Shown here piece by piece: positions 8,017 through 15,941 of a stretch of 61,505 nucleotides of DNA. Within the stretch, counting starts at the first letter, position 1; each line of letters begins with the position of its first letter. Under the pieces are notes generated by a model. That model saw only the letters and a list, made by a program, of their open reading frames with translations. It was not told where the DNA came from and made no database searches. This stretch comes from Candidatus Acidulodesulfobacterium ferriphilum (GTDB lineage: Bacteria; SZUA-79; Acidulodesulfobacterales; Acidulodesulfobacteraceae): contig SGBD01000003.1 in the NCBI GenBank assembly GCA_004195035.1, forward strand, positions 165,981-227,485, given 5' to 3'. The position numbers and the translations under genes are program-made.

Positions 8017-9945
8017 ATGGGACTTAGCTTAACGGACAAAATTTTAAAAGCGCATCTCGCAAAAGGCGAATTGAAGCCTGGAGAGGAGATAGCAATCAAA
8101 ATCGACAGAACATTGACCCAGGATGCCACAGGCACTATGGCCTATCTCCAGTTTGAAGCGATTGGCGTTCCAAGCGTTAGAACCGATTTATCTGTAAGCT
8201 TTATCGATCATAATACCCTTCAAACAGGCTTTGAAAATGCGGATGACCATAAGTTTTTACAAACCGTTGCCGCAAAGTACGGTATATATTATTCGAAGGC
8301 AGGAAACGGGATTTGCCATCAGGTTAATCTTGAAAGATTCGGCGTTCCAGGAAAGACGCTTTTAGGCTCCGACAGCCATACCCCTACGGCAGGCGGCGTG
8401 GGCATGATTGCCATCGGCGCAGGCGGACTCGATGTTGCCGTTGCTATGGGCGGCGGGGCATTTTATATGACTGCTCCAAAGGTCGTTTTAGTAAAACTTT
8501 CGGGAAAACTTTCGGAGTGGGTTTCCGCTAAGGATGTGATTCTTGAGCTTTTAAAGAGATTGACGGTAAAGGGTGGCGTCGGAAAGATTTTTGAGTACGG
8601 CGGAGAGGGCGTTAAAACCTTAACCGTTCCTGAGAGAGCCGTTATCACGAATATGGGCGCGGAACTTGGGGCTACTACATCTATTTTTCCAAGCGATGAA
8701 AAAACCCTTGAATTCTTAAAAGCCGAGGGCAGGATTGACGATTATGCGCCGCTCGCCGCCGATGAAGGCGCTGCCTACGATGAAGTTATAGAAATAGATT
8801 TAAGCTCTTTGATTCCCTTGACTGCCAAACCGCATATGCCGGATCAGGTGGCCAAGGTTAGCGAGCTAAAAGACATAAAGGTTGACCAGGTTGCTATCGG
8901 AAGCTGCACCAATTCTTCTTATGTCGATTTAATGACTGTTGCAAGCGTATTAAAAGGAAAAAAGGTTCATCCCGATGTGAGCCTTGTAATATCCCCCGGT
9001 TCAAAGCAGGTTTATGAAATGATAGCCAAAAACGGGGCGCTGGCCGACCTTATAGCATCCGGCGCCAGAATACTTGAATCTACCTGCGGCCCCTGCATCG
9101 GCATGGGGCAGGCTCCAAGATCCGGGGCTGTTTCATTGAGGACATTTAATCGTAATTTTGAAGGGAGAAGCGGAACTAAAGATGCGAAAATTTACCTTGT
9201 TTCCGTTCAAACCGCCGCGGCTTCCGCATTAACGGGGTATATTACTGATCCAAGGACGATGGGCAAGGCTCCCGATATTAAAATGCCCGAAAAATTTGAC
9301 ATAGACGATTCTATGATATTGCCTCCATCGACAAATCCGGACGAGGTCGAGGTTTATCGGGGGCCAAATATTAAACCGCTTCCGGTTCAGCAGAAACTTC
9401 CCGAATCTTTAACGGGAAAGGTTCTTCTTAAAGTGGGGGATAATATTACGACCGACCATATAATGCCTGCCGGTTCTAAAATACTTCCGTTAAGGTCAAA
9501 CATACCCGCAATATCGAAATATGTCTTTGAGTCTGTCGATGCCGCTTTCTCCGAAAGGGCTTTAAAAGAAAAAGGGGGTTTTGTAATAGGCGGGGAAAAC
9601 TACGGTCAGGGTTCGAGCAGGGAACATGCCGCGCTTGCTCCGATGTATCTGGGGGTGAAGGCTGTTATTGCAAAATCGTTTGCAAGGATTCATTTTGCAA
9701 ACCTTATTAATTTTGGAATTTTGCCTTTGATATTTGAAAATCCTTCGGATTATGATAAAATAGGACAGGGAGACGAGCTTTACGCGCCGAATATTCTAAA
9801 AGAGCTTGGCGAGCATAAACCTGTTACATTTATTAATAAGACGAAGAATAACGAAGAGTATAAATTTAAGTATAATTTAACAGGCAGACAGGTTAAAATT
9901 ATTAAAGAGGGCGGATTGCTAAACGAGACGAAAAATTCAAATTAA
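8017..9945 (+). CDS. Aconitate hydratase (short, about 640-residue type)
   Basis: This enzyme interconverts citrate and isocitrate through cis-aconitate in the TCA cycle and carries a [4Fe-4S] cluster. The 642-residue protein has the LeuC-like catalytic part first and the swivel domain at the end (GENYGQGSSREHAALAP). Cluster ligands are visible: Cys297 in GSCTNSS, and Cys357 and Cys360 in TCGPCIG. The length matches the compact aconitases of deltaproteobacteria and Aquifex rather than the roughly 900-residue AcnA. The ATG at 8017 follows aggaggaa closely. The gene stands alone between SppA and NAD kinase. Confidence 0.93.
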   Translation: MGLSLTDKILKAHLAKGELKPGEEIAIKIDRTLTQDATGTMAYLQFEAIGVPSVRTDLSVSFIDHNTLQTGFENADDHKFLQTVAAKYGIYYSKAGNGICHQVNLERFGVPGKTLLGSDSHTPTAGGVGMIAIGAGGLDVAVAMGGGAFYMTAPKVVLVKLSGKLSEWVSAKDVILELLKRLTVKGGVGKIFEYGGEGVKTLTVPERAVITNMGAELGATTSIFPSDEKTLEFLKAEGRIDDYAPLAADEGAAYDEVIEIDLSSLIPLTAKPHMPDQVAKVSELKDIKVDQVAIGSCTNSSYVDLMTVASVLKGKKVHPDVSLVISPGSKQVYEMIAKNGALADLIASGARILESTCGPCIGMGQAPRSGAVSLRTFNRNFEGRSGTKDAKIYLVSVQTAAASALTGYITDPRTMGKAPDIKMPEKFDIDDSMILPPSTNPDEVEVYRGPNIKPLPVQQKLPESLTGKVLLKVGDNITTDHIMPAGSKILPLRSNIPAISKYVFESVDAAFSERALKEKGGFVIGGENYGQGSSREHAALAPMYLGVKAVIAKSFARIHFANLINFGILPLIFENPSDYDKIGQGDELYAPNILKELGEHKPVTFINKTKNNEEYKFKYNLTGRQVKIIKEGGLLNETKNSN

Positions 9946-9952
9946 TTTAACC

Positions 9953-9978
9953 GTCATTCCAGCTAAAGTGGGAATGAC
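9953..9978. repeat. Isolated half-unit of the gtcattcc/ggaatgac palindrome
   Basis: gtcattcc (9953-9960) and ggaatgac (9971-9978) form an eight-bp stem in the short gap between aconitase and NAD kinase. It resembles one degenerate core arm of the element at 39757-39932, without the ctggatt end. It may act as a weak terminator. Confidence 0.5.
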
Positions 9979-10011
9979 GAACTGCGGTATTTGACGGCAT
10001 TAACAATTTTA

Positions 10012-10860
10012 ATGTTTGCATCCGAATTCAATAAAAATATTAAAAGAGTTCTTATCTCCTATAAAAAAGACGCCGAAGAAGCCTTTAAATCTGCGAACTA
10101 TGTTCGTGAATTTATAAAAACAAAGGGTATCGATGCGGCGGTGAAGCCAAGTATGAACATAACCGCCGCAGATACCGAAAATGTCGGGCTTGTTGTGGTT
10201 TGCGGCGGAGACGGAACCCTTTTGATTACCTTTGGAAAGATTTTTCCTTTAGAAGTTCCCATTATAGGAATAAATTTTGGAAAACTCGGGTTTCTTGTCG
10301 AGGTTTCGGAGTCTTTAAGGGATGAGGCGCTTAAAAAGATTTTCGACGGTTCTTTGGAATTTCACCCAAGAATGGCTTTAGACATTAATGTGATAAGGAG
10401 CGGCAGATCAATTTCCAAATTCGTTTCGTTAAATGAAGCGACTATCGCAAGGGAAAAAAGTATTCATGCAAGGATTATCGATTTAAGCGTTCATGTCAAC
10501 GATGTATGGTTGAATGATTTTAGGGCGGACGGTCTCATTATTGCAACTCCAGCAGGTTCTACCGCTTATTCGTTATCAGCCGGGGGGCCTATTGTTCAGC
10601 CCGATGTCGAGGCGTTTATTCTCACGCCTATCTGCCCGCATACCCTTACAAATAGGCCTGTAATAATAAACCCGTGTGAATTAAAGATAAAAATTGCGCC
10701 GCAGGAGCGGAATATTTTTATATCGGCTGACGGAAGAGACGGTATAAAACTTTGCGATAATGATGAAATAATCATCAAAAAACATCCTTCCAAGGTCTAT
10801 CTTTCCGCATCTTTAAGTCTTAATTATTGGGATATACTGAGATCGAAACTAAATTGGTAA
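10012..10860 (+). CDS. nadK: NAD kinase
   Basis: The product phosphorylates NAD to NADP in the cytoplasm. The 282-residue protein has the diagnostic GGDGT (residues 65-69), NFGKLGFL, the substrate-binding SLNEATI, and GLIIATPAGSTAYSLSAGGPI, followed by the usual LTPICPHTL segment. I take the ATG at 10012; an in-frame TTG at 9991 would add seven residues, and neither has a strong SD. RecN follows by 30 bases, an arrangement common in bacteria. Confidence 0.92.
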   Translation: MFASEFNKNIKRVLISYKKDAEEAFKSANYVREFIKTKGIDAAVKPSMNITAADTENVGLVVVCGGDGTLLITFGKIFPLEVPIIGINFGKLGFLVEVSESLRDEALKKIFDGSLEFHPRMALDINVIRSGRSISKFVSLNEATIAREKSIHARIIDLSVHVNDVWLNDFRADGLIIATPAGSTAYSLSAGGPIVQPDVEAFILTPICPHTLTNRPVIINPCELKIKIAPQERNIFISADGRDGIKLCDNDEIIIKKHPSKVYLSASLSLNYWDILRSKLNW

Positions 10861-10890
10861 AACAATTTATTTATTTAATTCCCATATGCG

Positions 10891-12591
10891 ATGATAAAAA
10901 AGATATATATAAAAAATTTTGCTACGATAGATTTTTTAGAGGTTGATTTTTGCGAAAATTTAAATGTCTTAAGCGGTGAAACCGGCGCCGGCAAGAGCAT
11001 TATAATAGAATCTCTCAATTTTTTATTTGGAAAAACAAAAGGAGAGGGCGTCATAAGGACAGGTGAAAAAGAAGGATATGTCAGCGCAGTATTCGATGCC
11101 CTTAGCGGGAAAGTTAAAGCCAATTTGGCGCAGATTTTTGAGGAAAATGGGATAAACTTTGAAGAGGACGAAGATATAATAGTAAAGAGAGCAATCTCTA
11201 TAAACGGCAAGAGCAAATATTTTATAAATAATGAACCTGTAAATAAAACTGCCGCCGAAAGGTTAGAGGGGAGCCTTGTCAATATCTTCGGGCAAAACGA
11301 TAAAAGGTTTTTAATATCAAATGACAGCCAGCTGGCTTTTTTGGACGAATTTGCCGAAAATATCAAGCTATTATCGGATATTAAAGGCATATATAACGAT
11401 ATTAGCAGACTTGAAAGCGAAAAGGAAAAAGTTAAGAAAAAAATAGGCGACATATCAAGGATTAAGACCCTTAATGCGTATATTATAGACGATGTGGAAA
11501 AACTTGAAATTAAATCGGAAAATGATGATATAATATTGCAGGAAGAGCTTAAAAGACTTGAAAACATCAATAGCATAAAAGAATATATCTCCGCATCGAT
11601 AAATTTAATTGATAATGAAGAATACGGCATACTAAAAAATTTAACCCCGTTAGTATCAAATCTTTTAAAGCTGGCAGATGTCGATTCCAATTTTAAGAAA
11701 ACGGAAGAATTTAAAAATGCCGAAAGCGCTAAAATTTTAATAGAAGATATACTTTTGTTTTTAGAAAAATATGCGGATTTTGAATTTGATGAACAGAGAT
11801 TGAGCGAAATCAGATTGAAAATAGACAGAATAATAAGCGCGGAAAATAAGTACTCCGTTTCCGGCCTGAAGGAACTTATAGACTTATATAACAAAGCTAA
11901 AATCGAGTTAGAAAGCGTTGCAAATCTCGAAGAAAGGGTAGAGGAGCTTGAAAACAACATCAATGGTTTAAAGGACAGGTTTCTTGGCGCGGCAGATGTT
12001 TTGCATAAAAGAAGAGCAGATTCCGCTTCCGTTCTCGAAAAAAAAATAGAAGCGGAGCTTTCATCTTTAGGGATTAAACCTGTCTTTAAGATAGAATTAA
12101 ATAAACTGGATTTTAAGGAAGGTTTTTCCGAGACGGGACTCGATGAATGTAAATTTATGTTTTCGGCTAACCCTGGTGAAGACCCGAAACCGCTTTCTAT
12201 GGTCGCTTCGGGCGGGGAACTCTCCAGACTCAGCCTTTGTATGCTAAAGATTGTAAATGTAAAAAGGGGCTCATCTTCTTTTATATTTGACGAGATAGAT
12301 TCCGGAATCGGGGGAGATGTCGCCAATTTTGTCGGAGGGGCGCTTAAAAACATATCTAATGTTAATCAGGTTATTCTTGTTACGCATCTTGCGCAGGTAG
12401 CCTCTTTCGCAGGGAGGCATCTTTTTGTTTACAAAGAAGTAATAAACGGAAAAACATATACTAAAATAAGAGAGCTTTCGCCTGAAGAAAGGGTTAATGA
12501 AATTGCAAGAATGCTTTCGGGCTATGCAAAAAGCGAAGCTGCAACCGCTCATGCGAAGGAAATATTAAAGAGGAGAGGTTTTATTGTATAA
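10891..12591 (+). CDS. recN: DNA repair protein RecN
   Basis: An SMC-like ATPase used in double-strand-break repair. In order, the 566-residue protein has Walker A GETGAGKS (residues 29-36), a long charged coiled-coil middle (about 150-370), the ABC signature ASGGELSRLSL, Walker B FIFDEIDSG near residues 462-470, and the H-loop VTHLAQVASFA. Its stop overlaps the TTG start of the next gene by eight bases. The opposite strand carries a long open frame that is a codon-usage shadow. Confidence 0.94.
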   Translation: MIKKIYIKNFATIDFLEVDFCENLNVLSGETGAGKSIIIESLNFLFGKTKGEGVIRTGEKEGYVSAVFDALSGKVKANLAQIFEENGINFEEDEDIIVKRAISINGKSKYFINNEPVNKTAAERLEGSLVNIFGQNDKRFLISNDSQLAFLDEFAENIKLLSDIKGIYNDISRLESEKEKVKKKIGDISRIKTLNAYIIDDVEKLEIKSENDDIILQEELKRLENINSIKEYISASINLIDNEEYGILKNLTPLVSNLLKLADVDSNFKKTEEFKNAESAKILIEDILLFLEKYADFEFDEQRLSEIRLKIDRIISAENKYSVSGLKELIDLYNKAKIELESVANLEERVEELENNINGLKDRFLGAADVLHKRRADSASVLEKKIEAELSSLGIKPVFKIELNKLDFKEGFSETGLDECKFMFSANPGEDPKPLSMVASGGELSRLSLCMLKIVNVKRGSSSFIFDEIDSGIGGDVANFVGGALKNISNVNQVILVTHLAQVASFAGRHLFVYKEVINGKTYTKIRELSPEERVNEIARMLSGYAKSEAATAHAKEILKRRGFIV

Positions 12592-13177
12592 AACAACAGG
12601 CAGGCAGAGGTATGAAAAGAGTGGAAATGTTATATATTATCCATCTAAAGTAAAAATCGAAGTAGATGGGGAGATTTTCGAGATAGTTCTGCGAAGGGCG
12701 CTAATGTGCGATGTCAAAGCTCTTTATAATCTTTTCTCGGAATATTCGAAAGCGGGAGAGATGCTCCCCCGTTCAATGAGCGATATATACGAACATTTAA
12801 GGGATTTCTATATTGCGGAAATAGAACATTTTGACGAAGAAGATTCGAGCGAAATCATCGGGGCCTGCGCCTTAACCATAGTATGGGAAAACCTTGCCGA
12901 AATAAGGTCGTTAGCCGTTAAAAAGCCTTACACAAGAAAGCTTATCGGGACAGAATTAATAACAAAATGTATCGAGGAAGCAAGATTTTTTAAGATAACG
13001 AGAATATTTGCCCTTACTTATAAACCGCAATTTTTTCAGAAATCAGGTTTTAAAATAATAGACAAATCGGAACTCCCGCATAAGATATGGAGCGATTGCA
13101 TAAATTGCGTTAAATTTCCCGATTGCGACGAGACTGCCGTGATGCTCGAGTTTGATAAATTTAACGGTGTAATTTAA
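12584..13177 (+). CDS. ArgA-like N-acetyltransferase (GNAT), probable N-acetylglutamate synthase
   Basis: A 197-residue GNAT protein. After a roughly 25-residue leader it has the acetyl-CoA fold (VLRRALMCDVKALYNLF, GACALTIVWENLAEIRSLAV) and a C-terminal block, LPHKIWSDCINC followed by KFPDCDE. That C-terminal block is typical of short stand-alone ArgA homologues in deltaproteobacteria that acetylate glutamate for arginine synthesis. The TTG start at 12584 is supported by ggagag at eight bases and overlaps recN. ArgJ, which can also make acetylglutamate by recycling, is 6 kb downstream. The four C-terminal Cys/Asp residues may bind metal; this is inference. Confidence 0.78.
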   Translation: MYKTTGRQRYEKSGNVIYYPSKVKIEVDGEIFEIVLRRALMCDVKALYNLFSEYSKAGEMLPRSMSDIYEHLRDFYIAEIEHFDEEDSSEIIGACALTIVWENLAEIRSLAVKKPYTRKLIGTELITKCIEEARFFKITRIFALTYKPQFFQKSGFKIIDKSELPHKIWSDCINCVKFPDCDETAVMLEFDKFNGVI

Positions 13178-13245
13178 TAGACAAAATAAAAACTATATAT
13201 TATAATATCATAATATACATTCTATAAAAATGGAGGCATTACAAA

Positions 13246-13617
13246 TTGTTTAATATTTTTAGAAGGGAAGGACTGTCCGAAGAAATAGAACAGATTACTC
13301 CCGAAGAGGCGCTTAAAAAAATATCGGAAGAGCATACAGGCGGGAAGGCTTTAATAATAGATGTCAGAGAACCGCATGAATTTAACGGTAATTTGGGACA
13401 TATAGAAAATGCAAAACTGATACCCCTAAGACTTTTACCGTTAAAAATAAAAGAACTGGAACATTCCAAAGATAAAGAGATTATTGCTGTTTGCCATAGC
13501 GGCGCCAGAAGTTATTCGGCCTGCACGATGCTTAAAAGGCACGGCTTTAATAAAGTCCACAATTTAAAGGGCGGCATGCTTTTGTGGAAAAAAAACGGGT
13601 TAAAGTCCCATATCTAA
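13246..13617 (+). CDS. Single-domain rhodanese-like sulfurtransferase
   Basis: A 123-residue rhodanese domain. DVREPHEF is near residue 43 and the active-site loop is CHSGARS with Cys83, which carries the persulfide. It probably passes sulfur between small thiols or proteins in the cytoplasm; the substrate cannot be inferred. The TTG start is set by ggagg nine bases upstream. It lies between the acetyltransferase and the PPDK regulator and shows no membrane or signal segment. Confidence 0.85.
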   Translation: MFNIFRREGLSEEIEQITPEEALKKISEEHTGGKALIIDVREPHEFNGNLGHIENAKLIPLRLLPLKIKELEHSKDKEIIAVCHSGARSYSACTMLKRHGFNKVHNLKGGMLLWKKNGLKSHI

Positions 13618-13648
13618 TTAATTTAGTAGCGCAGCATACATAATAGGC

Positions 13649-14476
13649 ATGAATCATAAAATAGATTCTAAAAGCGGGGATTTTTATGTTTTTGTGGTAT
13701 CCGATTCTACGGGTGAAACCGCAGAAAAGGTCGCAAGGGCCGCAATTTCACAATTTTCTATTCCGGATGTCCACTTAAAAAGATTTCTATTAGTAGATTC
13801 GGAGTTAAAGCTAAGAGAAATTATTACCGAAGCTTCGGAAAAAAAGGCCCTGATTATTTTTACTTTAGTTAAAGACGGCCTTAGAAATATTATGCTTCAG
13901 GAGTCAAATGAAAAGGGTATTACAAGCATCGATATTATCGGTCCCGTGTTAAACTCCATTTCATATATCCTAAACCTCTCTCCTGAACGGAAACCGGGAT
14001 TGATACACCGTGTAAACGACGAATATTTTAGAAGAATAGACGCGCTCGAGTATGCCGTAAAACATGATGACGGACAGAGAATAGACGAGATCAACGAAGC
14101 CGACGCGCTTGTTTTGGGGGTTTCTAGAACATCCAAGACTCCTCTTTGCTTATTTCTTGCCCAAAGAGGATTTAAGGCCGCCAATATTCCCATAATAGAC
14201 GAACAGAGTATCAGCGATGTTATCTATAAAATTCCCAGAGGAAAGATATTCGGCTTAGTTTCGGATGCCGGCAGAATCTCTAATCTGAGAAAAGAAAGAT
14301 TAAAAAGAATGGGGCTTCCCTTTTCGACGGATTATATCTCGAAAGAATCTATAGAAAAAGAACTGGCTCATTCAAAAGATTTATATGCCAAACTAAATGC
14401 TTTTGTTATAGATATTACCGATAAATCTATCGAGGAAGCCGCCGCCGATATCATCTCCCACATAAATAATAAATAA
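13649..14476 (+). CDS. PPDK/PEP-synthase regulatory protein (DUF299 kinase/pyrophosphorylase)
   Basis: A bifunctional ADP-dependent kinase and phosphate-dependent pyrophosphorylase that switches pyruvate phosphate dikinase or PEP synthase off and on. The 275-residue product has the family opening VVSDSTGETAEKVARA, the nucleotide loop GVSRTSKT (residues 157-164), and PIIDEQSI. Its presence implies a PPDK or PEP synthase gene elsewhere. Whether the target is PPDK or PpsA cannot be decided from this sequence. Confidence 0.88.
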   Translation: MNHKIDSKSGDFYVFVVSDSTGETAEKVARAAISQFSIPDVHLKRFLLVDSELKLREIITEASEKKALIIFTLVKDGLRNIMLQESNEKGITSIDIIGPVLNSISYILNLSPERKPGLIHRVNDEYFRRIDALEYAVKHDDGQRIDEINEADALVLGVSRTSKTPLCLFLAQRGFKAANIPIIDEQSISDVIYKIPRGKIFGLVSDAGRISNLRKERLKRMGLPFSTDYISKESIEKELAHSKDLYAKLNAFVIDITDKSIEEAAADIISHINNK

Positions 14477-14552
14477 AGACTCGCCGAATGCTTGTTAAAA
14501 ATTTTGTTAAGTAATAAAATAAAATAAATTTAATAAAAGGAATGAATTTTAA

Positions 14553-15914
14553 ATGAATTTTGACGATGTAATTTCATTAATAGACGATTATTCTAGGAAA
14601 AAGGGTATAAAATACGTGGTTTATCTTTTCAATTCAAAGGTTTTAAAGATGGAGTCGGAAAATAGTTCGATATCAAATTTTATTAATGCCGAAATAAATG
14701 GATTTAATTTAAGATTATTGAATAATAAGAGGATGAGCTTTTCGTATTGTCTGGGGCTTGAAGAGCAAAAGATAAGGGATACTTTTGATAACGGACTATC
14801 CTTATTAAGCTTTATGGAAGAAAACGAGTATGCTGATTTAGCCCCTTCCTTACATGAATCAGCCGCCGTTCAGGCACCTGATTTTGAAGAAAAATTGGGA
14901 ATTTATTCTTCAAAATCAGATAAAATAGATATGGATAAAAAAAAAGGATGCCTGATAGAGATGGAAGAAACTGCATATTCCTATGATAAAAAAATATACA
15001 AAGTTGATAAGCCAACCTATCACGAGTCATTAACTGCAAAAAGGATTTGCAATTCAAATGGTTTAAATTTATCATCCAGAAAAACCTCTTACGAAGTTTT
15101 CTTATCGGTTGCCGCAAGGCAAGGCGCCGACACCGGTTCGGGGTTTGATTTTGATTTTTCCCACGAATTCGATAAACTGCAATTTAAAAAGGTTTCCATG
15201 AATGCCGCAAAGAGGGGCGTAGACCAGCTTGGGGCGAGGGTTATAAGCAGCGGAAGCTATAATATACTATTCGATAATTTTACGGCATCAGAGTTTTTGG
15301 GGATATTAAAACAGTCCTTCTATGCCAATAATGTTTATAAGAAAAAGTCTATTTTGAGGGGGAAGCTAGGCCAAAAGGTTTTTTCGAGCAAACTTAATAT
15401 TATCGACGACGGGCTTTTGCCTGGCGGGTGGGCGACGGACATATTTGACTACGACGGGATAAATATGCAAAGAAAACCTCTTTGTATTAACGGCGTTATA
15501 AATTCTTTTCTTTACGACATAGAATATGCAAATAGATTTAATACGAAATCTACGGGAAATTCCGCTATGCAGTCGCATACGCTTCCGCCCGAGGTTGGTT
15601 CAACCAATTTTTTTATAGAAAACGGGGAAACTCCGCTCGTCGATATTATTTTGTCGATGAAAGAGGGCATGTACATAAATGAACTTATGGGGCTTCATAT
15701 GGCCAAACCTTATACGGGTGAATTTTCACTCGGGGCATCCGGTTTTTATATAAAAAACGGTAAAATTGAATTTCCGGTTAAAGGGATTGTCGTAAGCGGC
15801 AATTTGCTGCATCTCTTTAATAGCATAACAGGCATTGCAAACGATATTCGATTTTTCGGTTCTACGGGTTCGCCCTCAATTTTATTTGAAAATGTTGAGG
15901 TTTCCGGCAAATAA
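14553..15914 (+). CDS. pmbA: TldE/PmbA-type metalloprotease subunit
   Basis: A 453-residue TldD/PmbA family protein. The C-terminal pattern GASGFYIKNGKIEFPVKG and GNLLHLFNSI, and the absence of a TldD-type HExxxH motif, assign it to the PmbA (TldE) subunit. The subunit pairs with TldD in a heterodimeric protease for small peptides. No tldD is in the window; usually the two are adjacent or the partner is elsewhere. A good AT-rich spacer with aaggaatg precedes the start. Confidence 0.83.
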   Translation: MNFDDVISLIDDYSRKKGIKYVVYLFNSKVLKMESENSSISNFINAEINGFNLRLLNNKRMSFSYCLGLEEQKIRDTFDNGLSLLSFMEENEYADLAPSLHESAAVQAPDFEEKLGIYSSKSDKIDMDKKKGCLIEMEETAYSYDKKIYKVDKPTYHESLTAKRICNSNGLNLSSRKTSYEVFLSVAARQGADTGSGFDFDFSHEFDKLQFKKVSMNAAKRGVDQLGARVISSGSYNILFDNFTASEFLGILKQSFYANNVYKKKSILRGKLGQKVFSSKLNIIDDGLLPGGWATDIFDYDGINMQRKPLCINGVINSFLYDIEYANRFNTKSTGNSAMQSHTLPPEVGSTNFFIENGETPLVDIILSMKEGMYINELMGLHMAKPYTGEFSLGASGFYIKNGKIEFPVKGIVVSGNLLHLFNSITGIANDIRFFGSTGSPSILFENVEVSGK

Positions 15915-15941
15915 ATTATAAAATTCACGGAGCAGGATAAA

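Noticed and set aside
10875-12353. 492-codon open frame on the minus strand opposite recN
   Set aside because: Ser/Leu/Phe-rich product with no motif, fully antisense to an unmistakable RecN; a codon-usage shadow.
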